Positions 39,801-48,030 of a stretch of DNA of 64,000 nt are shown one piece after another. The stretch spans positions 7,130,001 through 7,194,000 of the forward strand of contig NZ_CP107995.1 of assembly GCF_036116635.1 (NCBI RefSeq), written 5' to 3'. The stretch's first letter is position 1. The number at the start of each line of letters is the position of its first letter. Source of the DNA: Amycolatopsis sp. NBC_00345. GTDB taxonomy: Bacteria > Actinomycetota > Actinomycetes > Mycobacteriales > Pseudonocardiaceae. Under the pieces are notes generated by a model. It searched no databases, was not told the origin of the DNA, and saw only the letters and a list, made by a program, of their open reading frames with translations. The position numbers were made by a program, and so were the translations under genes.

Positions 39801-40581
39801 ACCCGATCTGAGCCAGCTCGGCCTTGCCCTGCGCGCCGAGCACGAAGTCGGTGAACTCCTTGGCCAGCGCGGCCTGCGGAGCGTCCTTGACGACGGCGAT
39901 CGGGTAGTTGTTGATCGCCCCCGCGGCGTCCGGGAAGTCCACCTTGTCGACCTTGCCGGCGGCCGACGTCGCGTCGGTCACGTAGACCAGGCCGGCGTCG
40001 GCGTCACCCGACTCCACCTTGGCCAGCACCTGCTTGACGTCCTGCTCCTCGCTCGACGGCTTGAGCGTGACGCCGGTGTTCTTCTCCACCTTCTGCGTCG
40101 CCGAGCCGCACGGCACCTGCTGCGCGCAGACGACCACGGTCAGCCCGCTCTTGGTCAGGTCGGAGAACGACTTGATGCCCTTGGGATTGCCCTTGGCGAC
40201 GGCGATCGCCAGCTTGTTCGTGGCGAAGACCGTGGGCCGGCCGTCGATCACGCCGCCCTGCACGGCCTTGTCCATGTTCGCCTGGTCCGCCGAGGCGAAC
40301 ACGTCGGCCTTCGCGCCGTTGTCGAGCTTCTGCACGAGCGCGGACGAGCCCTCGTAGTCGAACTTCACGGTGACACCGGGGTGCGCGCTTTCGAACTGCT
40401 TGCCGAGCGCGTTGAACGATTCGGTCAGCGACGCCGCCGCGTACACCGTGAGGGTGCCCCCACCCCCGGGAGCCGGCGCGGGCGCGCTGCTCGCGTTGGG
40501 GTTGGTGCTGGCCTGGTCGTTGGAGCTGCACGCACCGGCGAACAACGCGACCGCCGCCACGGCGATGGCGAGCTTCTTCAT
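39784..40581 (-). CDS. modA: Molybdate-binding protein ModA
   Basis: 265 residues from ATG following GGAAACAG. The signal MKKLAIAVAAVALFAGACSS has an imperfect lipobox (AGAC). The mature domain carries the family signature TLTVYAAASLTESFNALGK, the anion site DYEGSSALVQKL and VFASADQANMDK, and it ends NNYPIAVVKDAPQ...FVLGAQGKAEL. It captures molybdate or tungstate outside the membrane for ModBC. The start overlaps the regulator stop (ATGA). Confidence 0.93.
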   Translation of the reverse strand: MKKLAIAVAAVALFAGACSSNDQASTNPNASSAPAPAPGGGGTLTVYAAASLTESFNALGKQFESAHPGVTVKFDYEGSSALVQKLDNGAKADVFASADQANMDKAVQGGVIDGRPTVFATNKLAIAVAKGNPKGIKSFSDLTKSGLTVVVCAQQVPCGSATQKVEKNTGVTLKPSSEEQDVKQVLAKVESGDADAGLVYVTDATSAAGKVDKVDFPDAAGAINNYPIAVVKDAPQAALAKEFTDFVLGAQGKAELAQIGFGPAQ

Positions 40582-40982
40582 CTGTTTCCTTCCGGGGTCT
40601 CCACCACGACGGTGGTCGCCTTCACAACGGCGACCGCGAGGACGCCCGGGCGCAGCCCGAGCTCGCGGACGGCTTCCGTACTCATCAATGACACCACTCG
40701 GTGCGCCCCGCACTGGAGCTCGACCTGCGCCATCACTTTGTCGGCGATGACCTCTGTGACGAGCCCCACGAAGCGGTTGCGGGCGGAGCGTCCGACCGCG
40801 GACGGGTCCTCGAAGCCGACGGCCTGCGCCCGGGCGAACCCGGCGAGCTGGGCGCCGTCCACGACCTTCCGGCCGGCGGCGTCGTCGGTGGCGGTCAGCT
40901 GACCGGCCCGGACCCAGCGCCGGACGGTGTCGTCACTGACGCCGAGCAGCCGAGCGGCCTCGGACAACCGAAATTGCGGCAT
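40578..40982 (-). CDS. HTH-TOBE regulator of molybdate uptake
   Basis: 134 residues. An excisionase/MerR-like helix-turn-helix (about 4-30: FRLSEAARLLGVSDDTVRRWVRAGQLTATDD) is followed by a Mop/TOBE oxyanion domain (about 66-130: SARNRFVGLVTEVIADKVMAQVEL...VVSLMSTEAVRELGLRPG). It is the first gene of a regulator-modA-modB-modC operon in which every junction overlaps. It probably senses molybdate and represses its own operon. Confidence 0.88.
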   Translation of the reverse strand: MPQFRLSEAARLLGVSDDTVRRWVRAGQLTATDDAAGRKVVDGAQLAGFARAQAVGFEDPSAVGRSARNRFVGLVTEVIADKVMAQVELQCGAHRVVSLMSTEAVRELGLRPGVLAVAVVKATTVVVETPEGNR

Positions 40983-41015
40983 GGCGGGAAGATTATCGCC
41001 GCAGTTGAGGAAAAG

Positions 41016-41501
41016 CTATGTCAAACGGGAATTGTCGAGGATCTCGCCGCGTAACTCGTCGAGTATTGCATTCTGATAACGCTCGAGAACTTTCCGCTCA
41101 CTGGGCGAGAACTGCTCCAGGATCCCCTTCATCCCGTCGAAGACCGACTCGAAGAGCCCGGCGAACCGGTCCACGCCACCGGGGACGACCTCCACGAGCA
41201 CCTTGCGACGGTCCCCGAGGTCGCGCACGCGGCGCACCAGGCCGGCCTTTTCGAGCCGGTCTATGACCCCCGTCACCGCGCCTGTGGACAGTCCGGTCAG
41301 CTCGGCGATCCGGCCTGCGGTAAGGGGTCCGCCGGCTTGTCCGACCAGGTCCAGGGCCTTGTGATCGCTTCCGGACAGGCCCATCCGCTCCGCGATCCGG
41401 GCGTGCCGCAGCACGGTCATCGTGCTCGTCTCGCGACCGAGCCGGGCGAAGCGCGCGAGCTCGTCGGCAGGCACCGGGTAGGTCGTCTCCGCGGTACTCA
41501 C
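41016..41501 (-). CDS. MarR-family regulator
   Basis: 161 residues from a GTG placed five bases after GGAGG. The winged helix reads LTAGRIAELTGLSTGAVTGVIDRLEKAGLVRRVRDLGDRRKVLVEV. The rest is helical and ends EILDNSRLT. It lies just upstream of the mod operon but with its own ribosome site and 33 bases of spacing; control of moaA, which starts 150 bases away on the other strand, is possible. Confidence 0.88.
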   Translation of the reverse strand: MSTAETTYPVPADELARFARLGRETSTMTVLRHARIAERMGLSGSDHKALDLVGQAGGPLTAGRIAELTGLSTGAVTGVIDRLEKAGLVRRVRDLGDRRKVLVEVVPGGVDRFAGLFESVFDGMKGILEQFSPSERKVLERYQNAILDELRGEILDNSRLT

Positions 41502-41651
41502 AAGTGCCTCCACGGACGTCGCCGAGATCTTTCGGCCGCTGAGCGGCTCGCTGCGTCAAGGATTTTAGCGAGGCCGCTATTCCGATCCGCGAGAGCCGCT
41601 CCCGGCTCCGCGCTCAACGCCGGTCGCCCGCCCGGGGTTACCCTGACGGTA

Positions 41652-42725
41652 ATGACGGCAGTAGATCTCGGGTTTCCTCGCGTCCCCGGTACACGAGGTC
41701 CGTCGAGCACGCCCTCCGCACCCCGCCCGGACCACCCTGGACTGATCGACACCTTCGGCCGCGTCGCGACCGATTTGCGCGTGTCGCTGACCGACCGGTG
41801 CAACCTGCGCTGCACCTACTGCATGCCGGCCGAGGGCCTCGACTGGATGCCGGGCGAGCAGGTGCTCACCGACGACGAGCTGGTGCGGCTCATGCGCATC
41901 GCCGTCGAGCTGCTCGGCGTCACCGACATCCGGCTGACCGGCGGCGAGCCGCTGCTGCGAGCCGGCCTCGAAGACATCGTCGGGCAGGTCAAGTCCCTCA
42001 CCCCGCGGCCGCGGATTTCCATGACCACCAACGGGATCGGGCTCGCCAAGCGAGCGACCGGCCTCGCCGCCGCCGGGCTGGACCGGATCAACGTGTCGCT
42101 CGACACCGTCGACCGCGCGCGGTTCGAAGAAATCACCCGGCGCGACCGGCTGCCGCACGTGCTGGCCGGCCTCGCCGCCGCACGCGACGCCGGACTGAAC
42201 CCGGTGAAGGTCAACTCCGTGCTGATGCGCGGGCTGAACGAGCGCGAGGCGCTGCCGCTGCTGCGCTTCTGCCTCGCCGAGGGCTACCACCTGCGGTTCA
42301 TCGAGCAGATGCCGCTGGACGCCCAGCACGGGTGGAACCGCGGCGAGATGATCACCGCGGCGGAGATCCTCACGATGCTGGGCGAGGAGTTCGAGCTGAC
42401 GCCGTTCCCGGTGGCCCGTGGGGGCGCGCCCGCGGAGCGCTGGCTGGTCGACGGCGGGCCCGGCGACGTCGGCGTGATCGCGTCGGTGACCCGGCCGTTC
42501 TGCGCTTCCTGCGAGCGCACCCGGCTGACCGCCGACGGCGCCGTCCGCTCCTGTCTCTTCTCCAACGACGAAACGGACCTGCGGGCCCTCGTGCGCGCGG
42601 GCGCGCGTGATGAAGAGGTGGCGGACGCCTGGCGGGCGACCATGTGGGGCAAGCTCGCGGGCCACGAGATCAACGAAGCCGGGTTCGCGCAGCCGATCCG
42701 GCCCATGAGCGCGATCGGCGGATGA
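41652..42725 (+). CDS. moaA: GTP 3',8-cyclase MoaA
   Basis: 357 residues. It is a radical SAM enzyme with the cluster C50-x3-C54-x2-C57 (DRCNLRCTYCMP), the SAM motif LTGGEPLL and the C-terminal second cluster (FCASCERTRL with SCLFS). The C-terminus is GG, as required for the radical step with MoaC. It converts GTP to 3',8-cyclo-GTP, the first step of molybdopterin synthesis. moaD follows after one base. Confidence 0.95.
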   Translation: MTAVDLGFPRVPGTRGPSSTPSAPRPDHPGLIDTFGRVATDLRVSLTDRCNLRCTYCMPAEGLDWMPGEQVLTDDELVRLMRIAVELLGVTDIRLTGGEPLLRAGLEDIVGQVKSLTPRPRISMTTNGIGLAKRATGLAAAGLDRINVSLDTVDRARFEEITRRDRLPHVLAGLAAARDAGLNPVKVNSVLMRGLNEREALPLLRFCLAEGYHLRFIEQMPLDAQHGWNRGEMITAAEILTMLGEEFELTPFPVARGGAPAERWLVDGGPGDVGVIASVTRPFCASCERTRLTADGAVRSCLFSNDETDLRALVRAGARDEEVADAWRATMWGKLAGHEINEAGFAQPIRPMSAIGG

Positions 42726-42726
42726 C

Positions 42727-43002
42727 ATGGCACCCCAGTCACTGGAACCGATGACCCTCCTCGTCCGCTACTTCGCCTCCGCGCGCGCCGCGGCCGGAGT
42801 AGAAGAGGAGAAGGTGAAGCTGCCCGAGGGGGCGACTGTCGCGGACGCGGCCCGCATGTTGCGCGAGCTGCATCCCGAAAACCTGCCCCGCATCCTCGAC
42901 GCGGCGAGCTTCCTGCTGAACGAGGTTGCCGTCCGTGATCAGACTCGCGCCCTGAGTGACGGTGCGCAACTCGACGTGCTCCCGCCGTTCGCCGGCGGCT
43001 GA
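42727..43002 (+). CDS. moaD: Molybdopterin synthase sulfur-carrier subunit MoaD
   Basis: 91 residues with the ubiquitin-like fold (TLLVRYFASARAAAGVEEEKVKLPEGATVADAA) and the essential C-terminal diglycine (PPFAGG), which is thiocarboxylated. It donates sulfur to precursor Z with MoaE, which is encoded at 44619 as part of a fusion. An in-frame ATG at 42751 is an alternative start. Confidence 0.93.
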   Translation: MAPQSLEPMTLLVRYFASARAAAGVEEEKVKLPEGATVADAARMLRELHPENLPRILDAASFLLNEVAVRDQTRALSDGAQLDVLPPFAGG

Positions 43003-43148
43003 ATCCCGCTCCCCCTTTCATCCCGGCTTCATCCCGTTCCGCGGTGAAGCGGGCCACTTGATCGACATTCGCAGACCGTCGGCCCACCGCTCGGCGCACA
43101 GCCGCGCTGAGGCCCGTACGCCCTGGTCAGCGGACCGCCGGGCGCCTT

Positions 43149-43169
43149 AAACATCCCCTTCGGGTGTTT
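43149..43169 (+). terminator. Weak terminator candidate after moaD
   Basis: AAACATCCCC and GGGTGTTT can pair around a CTTC turn with one bulge, 147 bases after the moaD stop. The surrounding stretch 43003-43474 shows no convincing gene; another hairpin AGTGGTTC/GAACCACT (43239-43282) is present. Confidence 0.4.
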
Positions 43170-43474
43170 CGTCCATACCACGCTCAGCGGCCAATCCGAC
43201 GCTTTGAGTGGCCTTTTCTGTTTATCTCCACTCTCCGAAGTGGTTCGCTCACGGCGTATTCACGTGACTACACAGAACCACTCCAAGTGCAGTGGCGGAC
43301 TTTGCCGATCGTGGTTTAGAGTGCCCGGCTCAATGACGGTACGAATGGCCCCTTGACGCCTTATCGACGTGACCCAAGCCTCACGATCCGTGAAATATCT
43401 CGGGCAGAAAACGGTCAGATAACGGCGCTCTGACCTGCGAAAACAAAGCCGTCGTGACAGGTTGCGTGCCGTTA

Positions 43475-43492
43475 CTGTGACGTAGGTCACAG
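43475..43492. promoter_or_regulatory. CRP (cAMP receptor) site upstream of rpfA
   Basis: CTGTGAC-GTAG-GTCACAG is a perfect dyad and a perfect fit to the mycobacterial CRP consensus TGTGA-N6-TCACA. M. tuberculosis rpfA is a known CRP (Rv3676) target. Confidence 0.8.
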
Positions 43493-43579
43493 GCCGAATG
43501 ATTTCCGATCACGGCCGTCGTTACGTACCGTCGCTTTTCGGTTGGCCCCGAACCAACCGAGCAAGACCGGGAATCCGTA

Positions 43580-43746
43580 GCGCCTAGCCCTGTCCACCGG
43601 ATCCCCGGACCCATACCCCGAGCGAAAGCATTCCAGGACAGGGACGAGGGGACGAAGACGACGCACAGAGCGTCATCCGCGTCTGCCGCCCGGCAACGGG
43701 CGGACGGGCTCCCAACCCGGCCCTCAGCCTTCGGGCTCGTAGGCGC
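43580..43746 (+). ncRNA. Probable c-di-AMP (ydaO-type) riboswitch of rpfA
   Basis: A closing helix GCGCCT (43580-43585) pairs with AGGCGC (43741-43746) just before the ribosome site. An internal 8-base helix CCCTGTCC/GGACAGGG (43588-43595 with 43636-43643) encloses ATCCCCGGACCCATACCCC. The 3' end reads CAACCCGG...CTCGTAGGCG, like the conserved end of ydaO elements. Actinobacterial rpf genes are known carriers of this riboswitch. Confidence 0.6.
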
Positions 43747-43767
43747 AGGAAGCCGAGAAGCATTCAC

Positions 43768-44394
43768 ATGTCTTACCGAGGCAAGCACCGCAAGATGTCC
43801 GCCGCCACCCGCACGATCGCCCGCGTCGCTGTCGCTGGCATCGCGGTCGGCGCGCCCCTCGCAATCGCCGCGACCCCCGCGTCGGCGACCAACTGGGACG
43901 CCATCGCGCAGTGCGAGAGCGGCGGCAACTGGAGCATCAACACCCACAACAACTACTCCGGTGGCCTCCAGTTCACCGACAGCACCTGGAAGGCCTACGG
44001 CGGTACCGGCAGCGCGCACAACGCGTCGCGTGAGCAGCAGATCGCGGTGGCCGAGCGGGTCCTGCAGGGCCAGGGCATCGGCGCCTGGCCGGTGTGCGGC
44101 AAGAAGGGCGGCAGTGGCTCGACCGCGTCGTCCTCGCACCAGTCCGCGCCCAAGACCAGCAAGAAGGTCACCCCGAAGCAGAGCACGCCGAAGAAGGCCA
44201 CCCCGGCCCCGGCGGCGAACGTCGCGAACTCGAACCCGAACGGTGACTACACCGTCGCGGCGGGTGACACGCTCTCCAAGATCGCCAAGCAGTTCAATGT
44301 CCAGGGTGGCTTCCAGAAGCTGCAGGACCTGAACAAGCAGTTCGTGCCGAACCCCGACTTCATCGTCGTCGGCCAGAAGCTCGCCACCAAGTGA
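43768..44394 (+). CDS. rpfA: Resuscitation-promoting factor RpfA with LysM domain
   Basis: 208 residues. A Sec signal ends at about TPASA-TNWD. The transglycosylase domain (about 42-115) has the catalytic Glu in AIAQCESGGNWSINT and the conserved GGLQFTDSTWKAYGG, with Cys pairs flanking it. A Lys/Ser/Thr/Pro linker leads to a LysM domain (about 160-207, YTVAAGDTLSKIAKQFN). It cleaves peptidoglycan glycan strands and promotes outgrowth from dormancy. Expression appears to be under CRP and probably c-di-AMP control. Confidence 0.95.
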   Translation: MSYRGKHRKMSAATRTIARVAVAGIAVGAPLAIAATPASATNWDAIAQCESGGNWSINTHNNYSGGLQFTDSTWKAYGGTGSAHNASREQQIAVAERVLQGQGIGAWPVCGKKGGSGSTASSSHQSAPKTSKKVTPKQSTPKKATPAPAANVANSNPNGDYTVAAGDTLSKIAKQFNVQGGFQKLQDLNKQFVPNPDFIVVGQKLATK

Positions 44395-44450
44395 CCCAGG
44401 CCCCCTGAGGGCTCTGCGGCACCTGGCGCAGCTTCGACTGTGACCCGACA

Positions 44451-44486
44451 GGGCCCCACCGCGACTTTCCCCCGGCGGTGGGGCCC
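44451..44486 (+). terminator. Terminator after rpfA
   Basis: GGGCCCCACCGC pairs with GCGGTGGGGCCC around a 12-base loop, followed by TTCGTCGT. Confidence 0.88.
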
Positions 44487-44618
44487 TTCGTCGTCACTGG
44501 ACCGGCTCAGGCCGGCTCAAACGCTCTGAGACGCGTTCCCTCGAGTCCCCGGCGGTCTGGACCAGTCCGAGGCCGTCAGCGGCTCGCTCAGGCGGGCGGA
44601 CGAGCTCGCCCGGCACGG

Positions 44619-45554
44619 TCAGGGCGAGTTGACCCACTCGTCGCTGCCGTCGGTGAAGTGCTGGTGCTTCCAGATCGGGAGGCGGGCCTTCACCTCGTCG
44701 ACGAGCTCGGCGCAGGCCGCGAAGGCCTGTCCACGGTGCTCCGCGGCGACGGCGCACGCCAGCGCGACGTCACCGATCGCCAGCGCGCCCACCCGGTGGC
44801 TCACCGCCACGGCGCGCACCCCCGTCCAGCGCGCCGACAGGTCCGCCACGACCTCCGCGAGCACGTCACTGGCGGTCGGGTGGCCCTCGTAGGTCAGATC
44901 GCGGACGCCCTTGCCGCCGTCGTGGTCGCGCACCACCCCGGCGAACGTGACCACGGCTCCCGCCGCGTCGTCCTCCACCAGGCGCGCGTGCTCTTCGACG
45001 GACAGCAGCTGCTCGCTCACCTCCGCCCGCAGGACCCGGACCGGCGGTGCGGCCGTGTCAGGTGACACGGGCGTGGCCGCGCGGGGGTGGTCACCGCCGG
45101 CGAGCTGGTCGACGGCGTGGTCCAGGATGTGCTCGAGCACGCCGAGGCCGTCCTTCACCCCGCCGCTCGAACCAGGCAGGTTCACCACCAGCGTCCGCCC
45201 CGCGACGCCGGCGACACCACGGGACAGCACGGCTGTCGGGACCTTCGGCAGGCCCGCGGCGCGGATCGCGTCCGCGACGCCCGGCAGCTCGTAATCAAGA
45301 ACTTCGCGGGTGACGTCCGGGGTCCGGTCCGTGGGCGAGATCCCCGTGCCGCCGGTGGTCAGCACCACCGCGACACCGTCGGAAACCGCTGTGCGCAAGG
45401 CTTTCCCGACCGGCTCGCCGTCCTCGACGACCACCGGCGCGGGCACGTCGTAGCCGCGCCCGGCCAGCCACGCGACGATCACCGGCCCGGTTTTGTCCTC
45501 GTAGACGCCCTTCGCGGCGCGGTTGGACGCCACGATCACGCGTGCCTTCGTCAT
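44619..45554 (-). CDS. Mog-MoaE fusion protein
   Basis: 311 residues; the ATG overlaps the moaC stop (ATGA). The N-terminal half (about 1-160) is a MoaB/Mog adenylyltransferase: VIVASNRAAKGVYEDKTGP, LTTGGTGISPTDRTPDVT and VNLPGSSGGVKDGL. After a short linker (DHPRAATPVSPDTAAPP) comes a complete MoaE (about 170-311): ARLVEDDAAGAVVTFAGVVRDHD, YEGHPTASD, AVSHRVGALAIGDVALACAV and LPIWKHQHFTDGSDEWV. One polypeptide thus carries the large subunit of molybdopterin synthase and the enzyme that activates molybdopterin. In mycobacteria these are separate neighbouring genes (mog, moaE2), as I recall. Confidence 0.93.
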   Translation of the reverse strand: MTKARVIVASNRAAKGVYEDKTGPVIVAWLAGRGYDVPAPVVVEDGEPVGKALRTAVSDGVAVVLTTGGTGISPTDRTPDVTREVLDYELPGVADAIRAAGLPKVPTAVLSRGVAGVAGRTLVVNLPGSSGGVKDGLGVLEHILDHAVDQLAGGDHPRAATPVSPDTAAPPVRVLRAEVSEQLLSVEEHARLVEDDAAGAVVTFAGVVRDHDGGKGVRDLTYEGHPTASDVLAEVVADLSARWTGVRAVAVSHRVGALAIGDVALACAVAAEHRGQAFAACAELVDEVKARLPIWKHQHFTDGSDEWVNSP

Positions 45555-46024
45555 GACTGCCGCTCCCAGGTGCCGGATTTGCCGCCGTCCTTGCGGATGA
45601 GCCGGACGTTGTCGAGCGTCGCGGCGGGGTCCACGGCCTTGATCATGTCGTGCAGCGTCAGCCCGGCGACCGCGACGGCCGTCAGCGCCTCCATCTCGAC
45701 GCCCGTGACGTCCGTGGTCTTGGCGGTCGCGGAGATGTGCACGGCGGCTTCGTCCAGCTCGAACTCCACCTTCACCCCGGACAGCGCGATCTGGTGACAC
45801 AACGGGATCAGCTCCGGCACCCGTTTGGCGCCCATGATCCCGGCGATCCGGGCGGTCGCCAGCGCGTCGCCCTTGGGCAGCCCGTTGGCCGAAAGCAGGC
45901 CGACGACCTCCGCGGTGGTGTGCACGGTCCCCCCGGCGAGCGCGGTCCGGGCGGTCGCCGTCTTCGCGGAGACGTCGACCATCCGCGCGGCGCCGGCGGA
46001 ATCGACGTGGCTGAGTTCACTCAC
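45551..46024 (-). CDS. moaC: Cyclic pyranopterin monophosphate synthase MoaC
   Basis: 157 residues. The conserved segments MVDVSAKTATARTALAGG, KGDALATARIAGIMGAKRVPELIPLCH, TGVEMEALTAVAVAGLTLHDMIKAVD and RLIRKDGGKSGTW are all intact, including the catalytic Lys and His. It rearranges 3',8-cyclo-GTP to precursor Z. It is the first gene of a moaC - mog/moaE transcription unit that is separate from moaA-moaD. Confidence 0.95.
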   Translation of the reverse strand: MSELSHVDSAGAARMVDVSAKTATARTALAGGTVHTTAEVVGLLSANGLPKGDALATARIAGIMGAKRVPELIPLCHQIALSGVKVEFELDEAAVHISATAKTTDVTGVEMEALTAVAVAGLTLHDMIKAVDPAATLDNVRLIRKDGGKSGTWERQS

Positions 46025-46053
46025 CTTCAGGAGGCTACTGCGCCCCTTCGGCC

Positions 46054-46138
46054 GCGCCCCAATGTGGCGTTCGGTGCGTCCAACGCACCCAATGTGGCGT
46101 TCGGTGCGTTGGACGCAACCAATGCCACATTGGGGCGC
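46054..46138. repeat. Composite inverted/direct repeat between moaC and malic enzyme
   Basis: A 15-base outer stem (46054-46068 with 46124-46138) surrounds two direct copies of AATGTGGCGTTCGGTGCGT (46061 and 46091). The inner segments can form either two local hairpins or one long arm pair (46076-46088 with 46104-46116). Confidence 0.75.
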
Positions 46139-46140
46139 AA

Positions 46141-46169
46141 AAAGGGACCCGCGGGCGGCGGGTCCCTTT
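46141..46169 (-). terminator. Terminator of the malic enzyme gene
   Basis: AAAGGGACCCGC pairs with GCGGGTCCCTTT around GGGCG, 14 bases beyond the malic enzyme stop on the minus strand. Confidence 0.88.
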
Positions 46170-46183
46170 CACACAGCGGAAAA

Positions 46184-47575
<1,392 letters not shown>

Positions 47576-47721
47576 GACACTAACTCCCCGCTGGAAAACC
47601 TGTGACTGGGACGTTCGGAACCCTAGCCCCGTGACCGTCGCCACCCGACCCCAACCGGGTGACTGACCAGTAACTTCAGGGGTCCTCGCGAGTGCTCAGC
47701 CGGTTCTCGGCGCGCAGGGCG

Positions 47722-47904
47722 TCAGCGGTTGATTTCGGTCTCCGGGTGCACGTACGGCACGGCGTCGAGCGGGAACGTCAGGTCACCGAACGGCGACAGC
47801 GCGCCCTGACGGTCGGACGCGAGCTCCGACACGGGGTGCTCGCCGTCCTCTGCCGGCCAGGTGGGGTCGACGCCCTTCTTCTTGCCGTTCTCGGCCTTCG
47901 CCAC
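47722..47904 (-). CDS. Small conserved protein (Rv0863-like)
   Basis: 60 residues from a GTG four bases after GGAGGG. It is hydrophilic, opening with AKAENGKKKGVDPTWPAEDGEHPV and closing FPLDAVPYVHPETEINR. No domain is recognised. Its place, divergent from the XPB-associated protein, matches my recollection of Rv0863 next to Rv0862c. An upstream in-frame extension to 47973 lacks a ribosome site. Confidence 0.6.
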   Translation of the reverse strand: MAKAENGKKKGVDPTWPAEDGEHPVSELASDRQGALSPFGDLTFPLDAVPYVHPETEINR

Positions 47905-48030
47905 AACACCCTCCACTGGCCGGTCCAACCGATTCGCACACAGTGTGCCCGAACACCCCCGGTCCCCGCTCACCCGCCCGGCACGCGCGCCCGACGGCGC
48001 CCGCGCACCCGCCCGGTATCCTGGAGTTCT

